From Candidula unifasciata (Eukaryota > Mollusca > Gastropoda > Stylommatophora > Geomitridae), in NCBI GenBank assembly GCA_905116865.2, contig CAJHNH020001147.1, positions 1-64,000 of the forward strand: 64,000 nucleotides of DNA. Reading direction: 5' to 3'. Of this stretch, positions 22,277 through 32,894 are shown one piece after another (within the stretch, counting starts at the first letter, position 1; every line of letters begins with the position of its first letter). The notes under the pieces are model-generated. The model did not search any database, was not told where the DNA came from, and was given only the letters and a program-made list of their open reading frames with translations. The translations under genes and the position numbers were made by a program.

Positions 22277-22426
22277 AGTGTTTCAAGCTCTCGTTATTAG
22301 TTATAGTGTTTCAGACCCTTGTAATCTTATATTCTTTCACGTGTCGTACTATTATCTTTAATCTCGAATATATATGCACGTGTAACTGGTGAATTTCTAT
22401 TGTATTTGAAGCTCATTTTAACTATG

Positions 22427-22442
22427 TATGTATATATATATA

Positions 22443-22473
<31 letters not shown>

Positions 22474-22478
22474 ATTAT

Positions 22479-22558
<80 letters not shown>
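22427..22558. repeat. (TA)n followed by (GA)n microsatellite
   Basis: About 100 bp of TA with TAA/TTA interruptions run directly into 16 GA dinucleotides. Confidence 0.97.
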
Positions 22559-22561
<3 letters not shown>

Positions 22562-22699
22562 TCTCTTTGGGAGTGTCTCTGTATGTGCCTGTATGTCTGT
22601 GTCTTGTGTTTCTTCCCAATGACTACCACCTCGTGTATACATATTGACTCCAGTCGGGTTTGAATATGCCAGCTTCACCCCTGCTTTACCCATACTCTG

Positions 22700-22701
<2 letters not shown>

Positions 22702-22766
<65 letters not shown>
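22702..22766. repeat. (TC)n microsatellite
   Basis: About 32 uninterrupted TC dinucleotides. Confidence 0.98.
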
Positions 22767-22767
<1 letters not shown>

Positions 22768-22974
22768 AATGTCTTCTCTGGTCTGTCAGTGTAGTACTTG
22801 TTAGCGTCTTTTTCAGGTTAATTTTTCAGTGGATTAGGCTGCCAGTACGTCGTCTCTATTGACCTGCCTGGTTGGTTACATACGGACTAGTTTTCAACAT
22901 CACAACAGAAAGGAATGACGGTACATGAGACAGAAGGCAGACACAGAAATGATTACAAACGCCACACGGTATGG

Positions 22975-24015
22975 ACAAGAATAAGAAGAAGCGGAAGAAG
23001 AAGAAGAAGAACAAGAACAAGAAGATTAAGAAGAAGACGAAGAAGAACAAGAAGAAGAAGAAGAAGAAAAAGAAGAAGAAGAAGAAGAAGAAGAAGAGAA
23101 GAAGAAGGAGAAGGAGGAGGAGGAGGAGAAGGAGAAGAAAAAAAGGAGGAGAAGGAGAGGGAAAAAAGGAGGAGAAGGAGAGGAAAAAAGGAGGAGAAGG
23201 AGAAGGAGAGGAAAAAAGGAGGAGAAGGAGAAGAAAAAAAGGAGGGGAAGGAGAAGGAGAAGAAAAAAAGGAGGGGAAGGAGAAGGAGAAGAAAAAAAGG
23301 AGGAGAAGGAGAAGGAGAAGAAAAAAAGGAGGAGAAGGAGAAGGAGAAGAAAAAAAGGAGAAGGAGAAGAAAAAAAGGAGGAGAAGGAGAAGAAAAAAAG
23401 GAGGAAGGAGAAGGAGAAGAAAAAAAGGAGGACAAGGAGAAGAAAAAAAGGAGGACAAGGAGAAGGAGTAGAAAAAAAAAGGAGGACAAGGAGAAGGAGT
23501 AGAAAAAAAGGAGGACAAGGAGAAGGAGTAGAAAAAAAGGAGGACAAGGAGAAGGAGTAGAAAAAAAGGAGGACAAGGAGAAGGAGTAGAAAAAACGGAG
23601 GAGAAGGAGAAGAAAAAACGGAGGAGAAGGAGAAGAAAAAACGGAGGAGAAGGAGAAGGAGAAGAAAAAACGGAGGAGAAGGAGAAGAAAAAACGGAGGA
23701 GAAGGAGAAGAAAAAACGGAGGAGAAGGAGAAGGAGAAAAAAAAAAGGAGGAGAAGGAGAAGAAAAAAAAGGAGGAGAAGGAGAAGAAAAAAAAGGTGAA
23801 GGAGAAGAAAAAAAGGTGGAGAAGAAGAAAAAAAGAAGGAAAAGGAGAAGAAGGCGAATAGAAAAAAAAAAAAAAAAAAGATGGAAAAGAAGAGACATGA
23901 GATGGGGGCAAGGGAGAGAAGAAGAGGGATATGAAGAAAATGAACAGATAGGTAGAAGAAAATAGAGGTGGAAGAAGAGAAGGAAGAGAAGGAAGATGCT
24001 AAAGAAGAAAAAAAA
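22975..24015. repeat. About 1-kb polypurine tract built of GGAGAAGGAGAAGAAAAAA-like units
   Basis: The tract starts as GAA repeats and becomes an array of 19-25-bp units varying as AAAAAAGGAGGAGAAGGAGA, with successive GGAGGAC, GTAGAAAAAA and AAAAACGGAG subtypes. Almost no pyrimidines occur on the plus strand. The Phe/Ser/Pro/Leu minus-strand frames of 290-390 codons are translations of it. Confidence 0.95.
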
Positions 24016-24039
24016 ACAACAGGAAGATGATCTACTTGT

Positions 24040-24343
24040 ATGTTGAGTTCTTGTTGCAATGGTTTGTTCTCTCTCCTGTCCAATGAATGTTTAACAACCT
24101 GCCAAGCGGAGACAACCATTGATCTTATCCGAGAATGTGCAGTCCTCCAGATTCAGACATCGGGAGGTCAGGGAGGTACCAGTCTTGCACGACGCTGGGG
24201 TTTTCTGGGTGCAAGACGAATTGTTGTTGATGCAGCTATGAACGAACTGAAATGTCAGACCATCCGTGTCCGCACTTTGGGAGCTCTGTCTAGTGCTCTA
24301 TTATACCATCCAGCACTAGTGTGTGATTTTGTGAAACACTGAT
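24040..24343 (+). other. Possible coding exon or its relic, weakly ARM-repeat-like
   Basis: An open frame of 100 codons outside any array ends with a stop at 24340-24342. Its second half has ordinary protein composition: LARRWGFLGARRIVVDAAMN, then RVRTLGALSSALLYHP. The pattern of an Ile/Val-Val-Ala-Met helix followed by LGALSSLLYHP resembles an armadillo-type helical repeat. CAG acceptor candidates occur near 24142. I cannot name a gene, and it may be chance. Confidence 0.25.
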
Positions 24344-24504
24344 GATATATAATGTGTACTTACTACGCATACGCACAGATGGAGGTGAAAGCGAAGCTGA
24401 AGTTCTCTCGGTGCCAAGGGAAAGGGCAAGTGGTGAACAGCGCCAAGAATGGGCAGTAAAATGTCAATGCAACGATGGTCCACTGTGGAATGTACGTCTG
24501 CACT

Positions 24505-26606
24505 AGAGACACGACTCCACAAGACACCATTAGCTCACCCAAGATGAAACTCCACAAGACAGCATCAGCTCAAACAAGATGGAACTCCACAAGACAGCAT
24601 CAGCTCACCCAAGATGGAACTCCACAAGACACTATCAGCTCACCCAAGATGGAACTCCACAAGACAGCATCAGCTCACCCAAGATGGAACTCCACAAGAC
24701 ACCATTAGCTCACCCAAGATGGAACTCCACAAGACACTATCAGCTCAAACAAGATGAAACTCCACAAGACACTATCAGCTCAAACAAGATGAAACTCCAC
24801 AAGACACTATCAGCTCAAACAAGATGAAACTCCACAAGACAGCATCAGCTCACCCAAGATGAAACTCCACAAGACACTATCAGCTCAAACAAGATGAAAC
24901 TCCACAAGACACTATCAGCTCAAACAAGATGAAACTCCACAAGACACTATCAGCTCAAACAAGATGAAACTCCACAAGACACTATCAGCTCACCCAAGAT
25001 GGAACTCCACAAGACAGCATCAGCTCACCCAAGATAGAACTCCACAAGACACCATTAGCTCACCCAAGATGGAACTCCACAAGACACTATCAGCTCAAAC
25101 AAGATGAAACTCCACAAGACACTATCAGCTCAAACAAGATGAAACTCCACAAGACAGCATCAGCTCACCCAAGATGAAACTCCACAAGACACTATCAGCT
25201 CAAACAAGATGAAACTCCACAAGACACTATCAGCTTAAACAAGATGAAACTCCACAAGACACTATCAGCTCAAACAAGATGAAACTCCACAAGACACTAT
25301 CAGCTCAAACAAGATGAAACTCCACAAGACACTATCAGCTCAAACAAGATGAAACTCCACAAGACAGCATCAGCTCACCCAAGATGAAACTCCACAAGAC
25401 ACTATCAGCTCAAACAAGATGAAACTCCACAAGACACTATCAGCTCAAACAAGATGAAACTCCACAAGACACTATCAGCTCAAACAAGATGAAACTCCAC
25501 AAGACACTATCAGCTCAAACAAGATGGAACTCCACAAGACACTATCAGCTCAAACAAGATGAAACTCCACAAGACACCATCAGCTCAAACAAGATGAAAC
25601 TCCACAAGACACTATCAGCTCAAACAAGATGAAACTCCACAAGACACTATCAGCTCAAACAAGATGAAACTCCACAAGACACTATCAGCTCAAACAAGAT
25701 GAAACTCCACAAGACAGCATCAGCTCACCCAAGATGAAACTCCACAAGACACCATCAGCTCAAACAAGATGAAACTCCACAAGACACTATCAGCTCAAAC
25801 AAGATGAAACTCCACAAGACAGCATCAGCTCACCCAAGATGAAACTCCACAAGACACCATCAGCTCAACAAGATGAACTCATCAAGATCAAGAGACCCCA
25901 AAAGAACAAAGCCCAAGAAACTCCACAAGACACCATCAGCTCAAACAAGATGAAAACTCCACAGACACTATCAGCTCAAACAAGATGAAAACTCCACAAG
26001 AACTATCAGCTCACCCAAGATGGAACTCCACAAGAACTATCAGCTCAATCAAGATGGAACTCCACAAGACACTATCAGCTCAATCAAGATGGAACTACAC
26101 AAGACACTATCAGCTCACCCAAGATGGAACTCCACAAGACACCATCAGCTCAAACAAGATGGAACTCCACAAGACACTATCAGCTCAAACAAGATGGAAC
26201 TCCACAAGACAGCATCAGCTCACCCAAGATGAAACTCCACAAGACACCATCAGCTCAAACAAGATGAAACTCGACAAGACACTATCAGCTCAAACAAGAT
26301 GGAACTCCACAAGACAGTATCAGCTCACCCAAGATGAAACTCCACAAGACACCATCAGCTCAAACAAGATGAAACTCGACAAGACACTATCAGCTCAAAC
26401 AAGATGGAACTCCACAAGACAGTATCAGCTCACCCAAGATGAAACTCCACAAGACACCATCAGCTCAAACAAGATGAAACTCGACAAGACACTATCAGCT
26501 CAAACAAGATGAAACTCCACAAGACACTATCAGCTCAAACAAGATGAAACTCCACAAGACACTATCAGCTCAAACAAGATGAAACTCCACAAGACACCAT
26601 CAGTGC
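24505..26606. repeat. 35-bp minisatellite, about 60 units
   Basis: Units contain CAAGATGAAACTCCACAAGA and CACTATCAGCTCAAA. CTCACCC-type and GGAACT-type variants are interspersed. Bases 25860-25990 are disrupted (short, scrambled units). At 26271, 26376 and 26481 the rare variant CTCGACAAG recurs every 105 bp, a three-unit higher-order repeat. Confidence 0.97.
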
Positions 26607-26734
26607 TAGCAGAAAGCGATATATAGCTGCAGTGTAGCGTACTTGATATAACTACCTGTGAAGTCAACGGCTCAGGTTTTTCTCCCAGCAGAGGCAGTAT
26701 TATATTTCCCGTCTGAAATCTTCTGGGTTTGGGA

Positions 26735-27015
26735 GCCTCGGTGGTGTAGTAGGTAGACCTCCTTCTGCTGGCCCGAATGTCTCAGGCTTGAGTACGCATC
26801 GATACGGATTTGACTGAATGTTGTCCTTGGCTTCCATGTCGATGCAGCCTGAAACAGACACTAGGTAATGTCATGGGAAGTCAACGCAACCGGTGTTATT
26901 GAACACATTAGGCAATGATTGTCAACTGGTGTATGCAGTCTATACAAGTGGGTTTTGCATCATATGCCGGATGCATAAAAAGGATCTTTTATGTGTGGCT
27001 ATTCTAGGTTAAAAC
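26735..27015 (+). mobile_element. Family A SINE, diverged
   Basis: The head GGTGGTGTAGTAGGTAGACC is followed by a degenerate box B (CAGGCTTGAGTACGCATC). The body includes CTAGGTAATGTCATGGGAAG and CAACCGGTGTTATTGAACAC. It ends GGATGCATAAAAAGGATCTT. The terminal word resembles the 3' ends of the other copies. No TSD was found. Confidence 0.7.
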
Positions 27016-27431
27016 CAATCTTATTAGCATGGCCCAAAGACACTTTTAAGAATTTCATGGAAATTAACTGGGAAAGAATGGCGATCGAAAAATCGGCTGG
27101 TTTATCGTGTGCTGAAACAGTAGACCCACCAGCAAGGCAGACCCTAGTTCAACCTCCATAGAAGGGAACATGTGACGACTACAGCAGCTCTCCGTAACCT
27201 GCAGCCGTGTGCCGGTAAGGATGGGCAAAGGCGACGAGGACGCATACTGACTTTCAGTCTAGAATATAGGAAGGTTGGAGTACATCTCTGCCTAACCGGC
27301 GAGGATCCAACAGTCAACTAAGCCAGATTTGTGACATGAATGTGCAAACATAATGCAAATCCAGAAGTGGACGAACAACAAGAACACACACACACACAAT
27401 ACATAATCTCACACACACAGTAAGCACACAC

Positions 27432-27474
<43 letters not shown>

Positions 27475-27484
27475 ACACACACAC
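27016..27484. other. Unassigned DNA, family G fragment (27325-27384) and (CA)n
   Basis: Bases 27325-27384 hold a short family G piece (AATCCAGAAGTGGACGAACA). It is followed by (CA)n at 27385-27484 rather than GAA. Bases 27016-27324 show nothing I can name. Confidence 0.6.
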
Positions 27485-28240
27485 CCTCACACATACACCC
27501 CACAGTGAAATTCCCATCAACACATTACAAGCATTTATAGCATCTAAAAACTAGAAAGTCAAAAAAGGTCTGCAGAATGCCTGTTCTGTTCTCAAGCGTA
27601 TTACTCAAAATTTATAAAATGGGACAAATCGCTTTTTTGGATTAAAAACTTAGAAAGTCAAAAAAGGGCAGGGGGTCAAAGGTGGGAGTGATTGGTGGGG
27701 GGGGTGAGTGAGTGGATTGGGGGGGGGTGTGTGGTGGGTGGGGGGGGGGGGGGAGCCAACAGGACGGCCGGAACACACTAGGGAAAATAACAGGACTGTT
27801 TCGGTGAAAACTGGACGTAAGATCAACCTAGCTTTTACATACATCCACGCTTTCACGTAAACGGGGTGCACTGAATAGGGTGCCACATCGCCCGGGCTGA
27901 GAACCGTCTCAAAACACTCAACACGTTCACCACAGTTTGTCTGTCACACATGGCTGGTTTAGCTTTTCCCGGGTTATCACCCTTTGAACAGAAATGCTAG
28001 TTTTGTGATTTTTTGGGGCGTGTCCCCGTGGGTGTCTGGTCCATCAAAGGGCTGGCGAAGTTGGTACTTTGGTACAAGTTTTATACTATTTGACCCTTTC
28101 CGCGCAAAACTGTATTTTTCGGTGCGTTTCATAAATTGTGCATCAGATTTGTTCATGTTGTCATTGTACGCTGGATCCAACAAGTTTTAGTGAAAGAAGA
28201 CCGATGCTAGTTATTCTGTTGGTGGTCATATTATACTCTA
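27485..28240. other. No gene recognised; G-rich tract at 27680-27755
   Basis: Bases 27680-27755 are G-rich with runs up to about 14 G. The rest looks like unique non-coding DNA. The short frames near 27980-28190 lie opposite one another and lack domains. Confidence 0.5.
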
Positions 28241-28458
28241 GCCATCCATTTTTGGGATGCATTTTTTCGTTATTTGAAGCCTTACTCTGGCTCTTGCCAG
28301 GGGCCGAAATATAGCCCGGCCATAAATATGCTCAAATGGCTGAACGCGGTTTCTGAGACCTCTCCACAGGTGATCCTCATCCACATGATGGCACTTTGTG
28401 TCATCGGGTGTTTATCGCTTGTGTGATGTCCTGGTGGGGTAAAAGAAGATAGATAGAT
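28241..28458 (+). mobile_element. Family B retroposon with GATA-type tail
   Basis: The degenerate hairpin head (CATCC, then GGATG at 28243-28259) is followed by the standard body and ends TGGTGGGGTAAAAGAAGATAGATAGATG. GATGCTAGTTAT (28203) and GATGTTAGTCGT (28456) may be a decayed TSD, but only 9 of 12 positions match. Confidence 0.82.
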
Positions 28459-28510
28459 GTTAGTCGTCTCCTTTCCCAACATAGGTAAAAAAAAAAAAAC
28501 ACATTAGTAA

Positions 28511-28798
28511 CAAATAAATAAAGAATGGAGGGGACTTATAGTGCAGGAGCAAACAACTATGATTGAAAACACCAGAAAAATGTTGGCTGACAATTCAGCA
28601 GAAAAATGTGGAAATGAAAAACGCTTTCGATTAGTAACAAATTGTATGCCTAATCTTTTGGCATTACCCCAGTCCTCTGCAGCTGTAGAAAGAAGTTTAT
28701 CTCTGCTAAATAATACTGAGAGTTTAAAACAAAATGGCTCCTCTCTAAAGACGTTAACAATAAATGCACTGATCAAAGTGACTGCTTCAGGACAGTAA
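28511..28798 (+). pseudogene. hAT-type transposase C-terminal dimerisation-domain fragment
   Basis: A frame of about 95 codons ends at 28798. It reads NLLALPQSSAAVERSLSLLN followed by SSLKTLTINALIKV. This fits the hAT C-terminal dimerisation region, where LxLPxSSAxVERxFS is followed by a basic stretch and L(K/S)xxTxNALI. The catalytic N-terminal part is absent. It could belong to a hAT element or to a host gene derived from one; no introns or regulatory context are visible. Confidence 0.6.
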
Positions 28799-28946
28799 TT
28801 GAACCCACGGGAAGCCATCAGCAACATCTTTGTAACAAACTGAACAAAATCACAATGTAATCGTCGAAGATAATCATTTTTGATCAAAAAACGTAGGCCA
28901 GTTTTATATGTATATATATGTGTATATTCTTCTTTCTTCTGCCTTT

Positions 28947-29135
28947 CTATCCCCCAATGGAGCATAGGCCCTCAACCAACTCACGCCAAGTCGTTCTATC
29001 CTTCGCCATTACATGGAGCTCTCCCCATGTCCTCCCAATCTTTCTAACCTCATTCTCCAGCTCTCTTCTCCATGTGTTTTTTGTCCTTCCTTTATTCCTA
29101 TGCCCATGTGCGTTCCAATGCAAAGACATTCTATT
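28947..29135 (-). pseudogene. LINE ORF2 C-terminal fragment
   Basis: The minus strand reads RNKGRTKNTWRRELENEV, then IGRTWGELHVMAKDRTTWRE and LVEGLCSIGG, stop. This is the typical last segment of CR1/RTE-type LINEs: GRPKxTWRRxLExE, (G/W)TWGExxxxAxDRxxWRxLVxxLC. The stop is followed (leftward) by a short TATA-rich tail. The frame is open and well preserved. It appears to belong to the same broad group as the piece at 18.1-18.3 kb. Confidence 0.82.
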
Positions 29136-29286
29136 TATGCGGTTCTCCTGTTTTCTCAGTGTGTGTCCTATCTAGGAGACCTGGAGGCCAGTAACCTATA
29201 ATCCGAATACTCTGGGCTGAGGTCTAGTCGGTATCTTGTAGAAACTTCACCACCTCTTCTTCTTAGACCAGCTGTAAACTCTAGCG

Positions 29287-29725
29287 CAGCGTTTTTCAAA
29301 CTTTTGTCGCCGCGGCACCCATTGTCATGCTAACAATTTTCGCACCACAACTACCCTTACAGCGATTTGAATACTTAAGAGAAGAAAAACCGGTGCAAAT
29401 TTTAAAGTTCAGTTGTCTTTAATGCGATGAATGACATTTTTTGGATTCATTTTTTTAATTATTTCCTTGATGTTTATGGGAAGTTTAGTTAACCGGACCC
29501 TCGAATCACTTGAAGGTTGCTCCTGTATCTGTTTTTTAATGTAATCGTTCGTCGAGAATGCACTGCAGCCTTGCAAATAGCATTTTTTTCTGAATACACC
29601 TACATCCAGAACTCTTCTTGGCTTCCTTCGGGGTATTTCTGTTTGAAACTGCTGTCTTCGCTAATCTCAAGCAGATATGCTCGCGGCACCCCTGGGTACC
29701 GCGGCACCCAGTTTGAGAACCGCTG
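29287..29725. mobile_element. hAT-type MITE, 439 bp, with TIRs and 8-bp TSD
   Basis: The left end CAGCGTTTTTCAAACTTTTG and right end CAGTTTGAGAACCGCTG are inverted repeats of the hAT CAGNGNTTCTCAAACT type, with subterminal CGCGGCACCCA on both sides. CTCTAGCG (29279-29286) and CTGTAGCG (29726-29733) form an 8-bp duplication with one mismatch, the length expected of hAT. No transposase is encoded, so it would be mobilised in trans. Confidence 0.88.
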
Positions 29726-29736
29726 CTGTAGCGGAC

Positions 29737-29950
29737 TGACTGATTGACGTTCAACCCCCACCAATACAACACAACCAGCGATCAGCACCCGGTGACACAA
29801 AGTGCAACCATTCGGATGAGAATCACCCGGGCGCAAGTCCCACAAATCCCGTTCAATCCCGTTCAATCCCACAAATCCCGTTTTATTGAAGGATCCCCAA
29901 TGACACCCGGGGTGCGGCTTTCTGCGTCCCATGCTGAAGCGGATTAACAA
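29737..29950 (-). mobile_element. Degenerate family B copy
   Basis: CTGACTGATTGACG, CAGCACCCGGTGACACAAAG and GGATGAGAATCACCCGGG correspond to the (minus-sense) 3' half. The head is replaced by three short duplications of ATCCCGTTCAATCCC-like sequence (29845-29885). Confidence 0.65.
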
Positions 29951-29970
29951 ACCTCTAGTTGTTCATCTCC

Positions 29971-30140
29971 TTTTCTTCTTCGTGTTCACCAGCTGTAAAC
30001 TTGGCGGAAAGTTCTGGTTGTTCATCCACTTCTGGACTGCAATCCTGTTCCAGAACCTAAGTGTTGCGTGTGCATCCGTTTTACAAATCTGACTCATTTG
30101 TATGCAGACCGCTAGTTCCTTGCCTCTCAGGCAGATGCAC
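29971..30140 (-). mobile_element. Family G retroposon fragment
   Basis: On the plus strand a short TTCTTCTTCGTG tail remnant is followed by TTCACCAGCTGTAAAC, TTCTGGTTGTTCATCCACTT and CTGTTCCAGAACCTAAGTGT, the reverse complement of the family G 3' half. The 5' half is missing or very diverged. Confidence 0.78.
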
Positions 30141-30189
30141 TGCGACTTTTTTTTTCTGTTGGTTAAACACAAAAGATGCCTACAATCAC

Positions 30190-30512
30190 TAATCATCATC
30201 ATCATCATCATCATTATTATCATCATCATCATGTGCCGTGCCGGTAAGAGTAGGGTGTCAGGCTTCGCCAACTCACACAATTATTGATCCGTTCAATGTT
30301 TTTGTCTCCACCATCCAGGTCTCTTTGCTTTCCCTTTGCTTACTTTTCATTAATTTTTGTACCATAATAAAGTTTTTGTTAAAGTTGTGTTAAAATATTA
30401 TGCGTCAAAAATGTGCCGATACTGCGAACAGTTGCGTACCACCAGAGAAAGAAGAAGAAGAAGAAGAAGAAGAAGAAGAAGAAGAAGAAGAAGAAGAAGA
30501 AGAAGAAGAAGA
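30190..30512. repeat. (ATC)n at 30190-30231 and (GAA)n at 30446-30512
   Basis: Two trinucleotide runs are separated by unremarkable DNA. The GAA run is not preceded by family G or LINE sequence that I can recognise. Confidence 0.9.
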
Positions 30513-31475
30513 AAGCGTTAGTTGGAGATATTTCACCGTTAAGAGACTCAAACTCATACTCAGTGGGAGCATCATAAATGTCACATTTCACTCAAACTTC
30601 GAGGAGAGGATGTAAACTCCATGTCTTCTCCCATATGCCAGCCAAGATGTCAATATCTAATTTTATCCTTTTTTTTAAACCTCAACTGTTTACATGCCCC
30701 AAACTAGTCTGCTTTTCTTCTCGTTTTATTTTCTTGTATACAATGTGAAACTTAGCCTGGGCTAAATTTAGACCAGAGCAGTAGCTTTGATGGCCTTATA
30801 TTCGTCTCATTCGGTTGAGGATTTGGCAGGAGAAGAACGAATCATTCACCTCCTTAACCTCAGTGTAGCGTGTTTGCCTGGGGCAAGCCGAGGACGTGGC
30901 GAGGGCAAACTTTGATCTGAAACTGTCAGGTCGAATGACAATGTTTGCTAGTTTCGGCCAAATCAAGCGTGAAGTTTTAACTGCTAATTTCCTCCGTTTT
31001 ATTTTTGGTAACTTCTTACTTTAAAGGTAAACTTAGATCTGAAACAGTCAAGTCGAATGACAATGTTTGCTCGTTTCAGTTTAGTCTGCCGTGAAATGTT
31101 GATTCCTAGTTTTCTCTGGTGTTTGGTAACTTGTTACTTTTACTTTAAAATAAAATGAATAAGAGTAAGATCAGCGATGGATTGGTTAAACTAATCGTAA
31201 ACAATAACGCTTGTGGTGAGTTATTCAACTGTAAAACACCAAACAGCAACAGCGAGCAAACAGAGATGACATGAAAAACCTAAACATAAACAGTTGTCAT
31301 AGTGACAGGGCGCCGACGTGACACACACTAGACTCCTGACAATTCTTCGCCTATATCCGAGAAGGTTTGCCTTCCGATCCACTACCCTTGGCCAACGAGG
31401 CTGTCTATATTATTTTTATATTATTCATGAAACAAACACACACAGAGCATAGAAAGTGATCCAGATACAATGGGG
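30513..31475. other. Unassigned DNA with a diverged 122-bp tandem duplication
   Basis: GATCTGAAACTGTCAGGTCG (30914) and GATCTGAAACAGTCAAGTCG (31036) begin two related copies 122 bp apart, both with AATGACAATGTTTGCT and GTAACTT. No gene was recognised. Confidence 0.55.
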
Positions 31476-31667
31476 GGTGTCAAGGAAGCCGACCACTTGC
31501 TGGCTTGCCTGTCTGAAGGCCAAGGCCTCACACTCGAGGTGTGGAGGAAGCCACGGACCAGTTGCTGGCTTGCCTGTCTGAAGGCCAAGGCCTCACACTG
31601 GGGGTGTGGAGGAAGCCACCGACCAGTTGCTCGCCTGCCCGTATGAAAGCCAAGGCCTCAAATCCAC
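31476..31667. repeat. Three tandem units of about 62 bp
   Basis: Each unit contains GGAAGCC, CTGGCTTGCCTGTCTGAAGG and CCAAGGCCTCACACT. The third unit is diverged. Confidence 0.9.
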
Positions 31668-31749
31668 ATCAAGATTTGTATTTCCAACTCGACCTTCGCT
31701 TGCTGGTGGACACAGCCTAAAGTGGGCCCCCTCTAATGTATCAAGACCT

Positions 31750-32085
31750 TCTTCTCCCATCTTCACCTATATTGGGCATATAGGGCTAGACCTATATTAC
31801 AGACCAGTCGGTACTCGGTGGGGGATATGGTCAACATCATGCCGGCCACCTTTACTTCCAAGGACTAAGTCTGGTACCCATTTAAGGCTAGGTCGACCAG
31901 CTGGAATTTACTGCATGGACAAGAAGTAGAAGATGAATCTAAAGGTCGGGGGGAGGGGGGGGGGGTCGGTTTCTTCTCCTCCAGAACTAAGCTCTGGAAC
32001 CAGCAAGGCGGCAACAAGTAATAGAGGGGATTCGAACCTATAACGTCCACGCAGCTGAGCCACAGCTTCTTACCTAATATATCGT
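31750..32085 (-). mobile_element. Family A SINE with good box B
   Basis: In minus-strand sense a tRNA-like head (GTGGCTCAGCTGCGTGG, then GGTTCGAATCCCC, a consensus-like box B) is followed by GGTCGACCTAGCC and GGGTACCAGA, the block GTAAAGGTGGCCGGCATGAT, and TGACCATATCCCCCACC. It resembles the copy at 41.0-41.3 kb in body order. A C/G run at 31950-31965 interrupts it. Confidence 0.82.
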
Positions 32086-32224
32086 GCTAATCGCACGTAT
32101 TTATTGATCATTTAGCGTTCTGTGGGTGACGATATCAATGTGATGTCTGCCGCTTTTACTTCCCAAAATCAATTAATCAACCACTTGACAATCAGGTGCC
32201 GTCAATGCATGTTGCTGCAACAAA

Positions 32225-32340
32225 TCTCTTCAGACTTGGTCTGTTGCCCTTATTATGCACACTTACACAACTGCTCGTCCATCTCTTCAGACTTGGTCTG
32301 TTGCCCTTATTATGCACACTTACACAACTGCTCGTCCATC
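32225..32340. repeat. Perfect 58-bp tandem duplication
   Basis: Two identical copies begin TCTCTTCAGACTTGGTCTG at 32225 and 32283. Confidence 0.95.
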
Positions 32341-32890
32341 TCTTATTCCTATCCTTCCACTTGTATCGCTCTTTATTCTAATTTGCCTGCCCTCAACTTT
32401 CCCTTTTAATTTATTTTTTATTTTTCAAGTAGCGTTTTGTCTTTAAATGTGGGCGAAAGGTAACAGTACGCCGTTTTCATGTCATGACACTCCAGAAAGG
32501 TATTTTGTTGAAGAACATATAAAAACTGATAACGCAAACGTACAGAAATATTTTCCGGATTACTTCCAGACGTTGCACCGGGAGATACAGCGGCAGAACA
32601 AATGTTGGTTAAGCCTGAAGACTTCAACTCGATTTTGAAACAAGCAGGGAACAGATACAATTATAGTGCGTTTCAAAAGTTGTACCCTCATACTTTAACA
32701 AATATTTCGAAAACTCCTCAACGAATCAACACAAATTGTCGCTTGCGGTCTTTTATTACGCATTCCCTTTTGATTTTTTAATTTTAATTTGCACATGTGC
32801 TGCTATTTTCTTAAAGCGACGAATCTCATTAATCTTTGTTTGACTAAAAATGTGTGTACGCAGTGATAATTTATCTGCGTGGTTATGTTT
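32341..32890. other. No gene recognised
   Basis: Frames at 32418-32660 (minus) and 32447-32638 (plus) overlap on opposite strands; neither has a recognisable domain. Confidence 0.45.
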
Positions 32891-32894
32891 TGTC

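Noticed and set aside
22856..24119. 290-388-codon Phe/Leu/Ser/Pro frames
   Set aside because: Complement of a polypurine tract lacks stop codons by composition.
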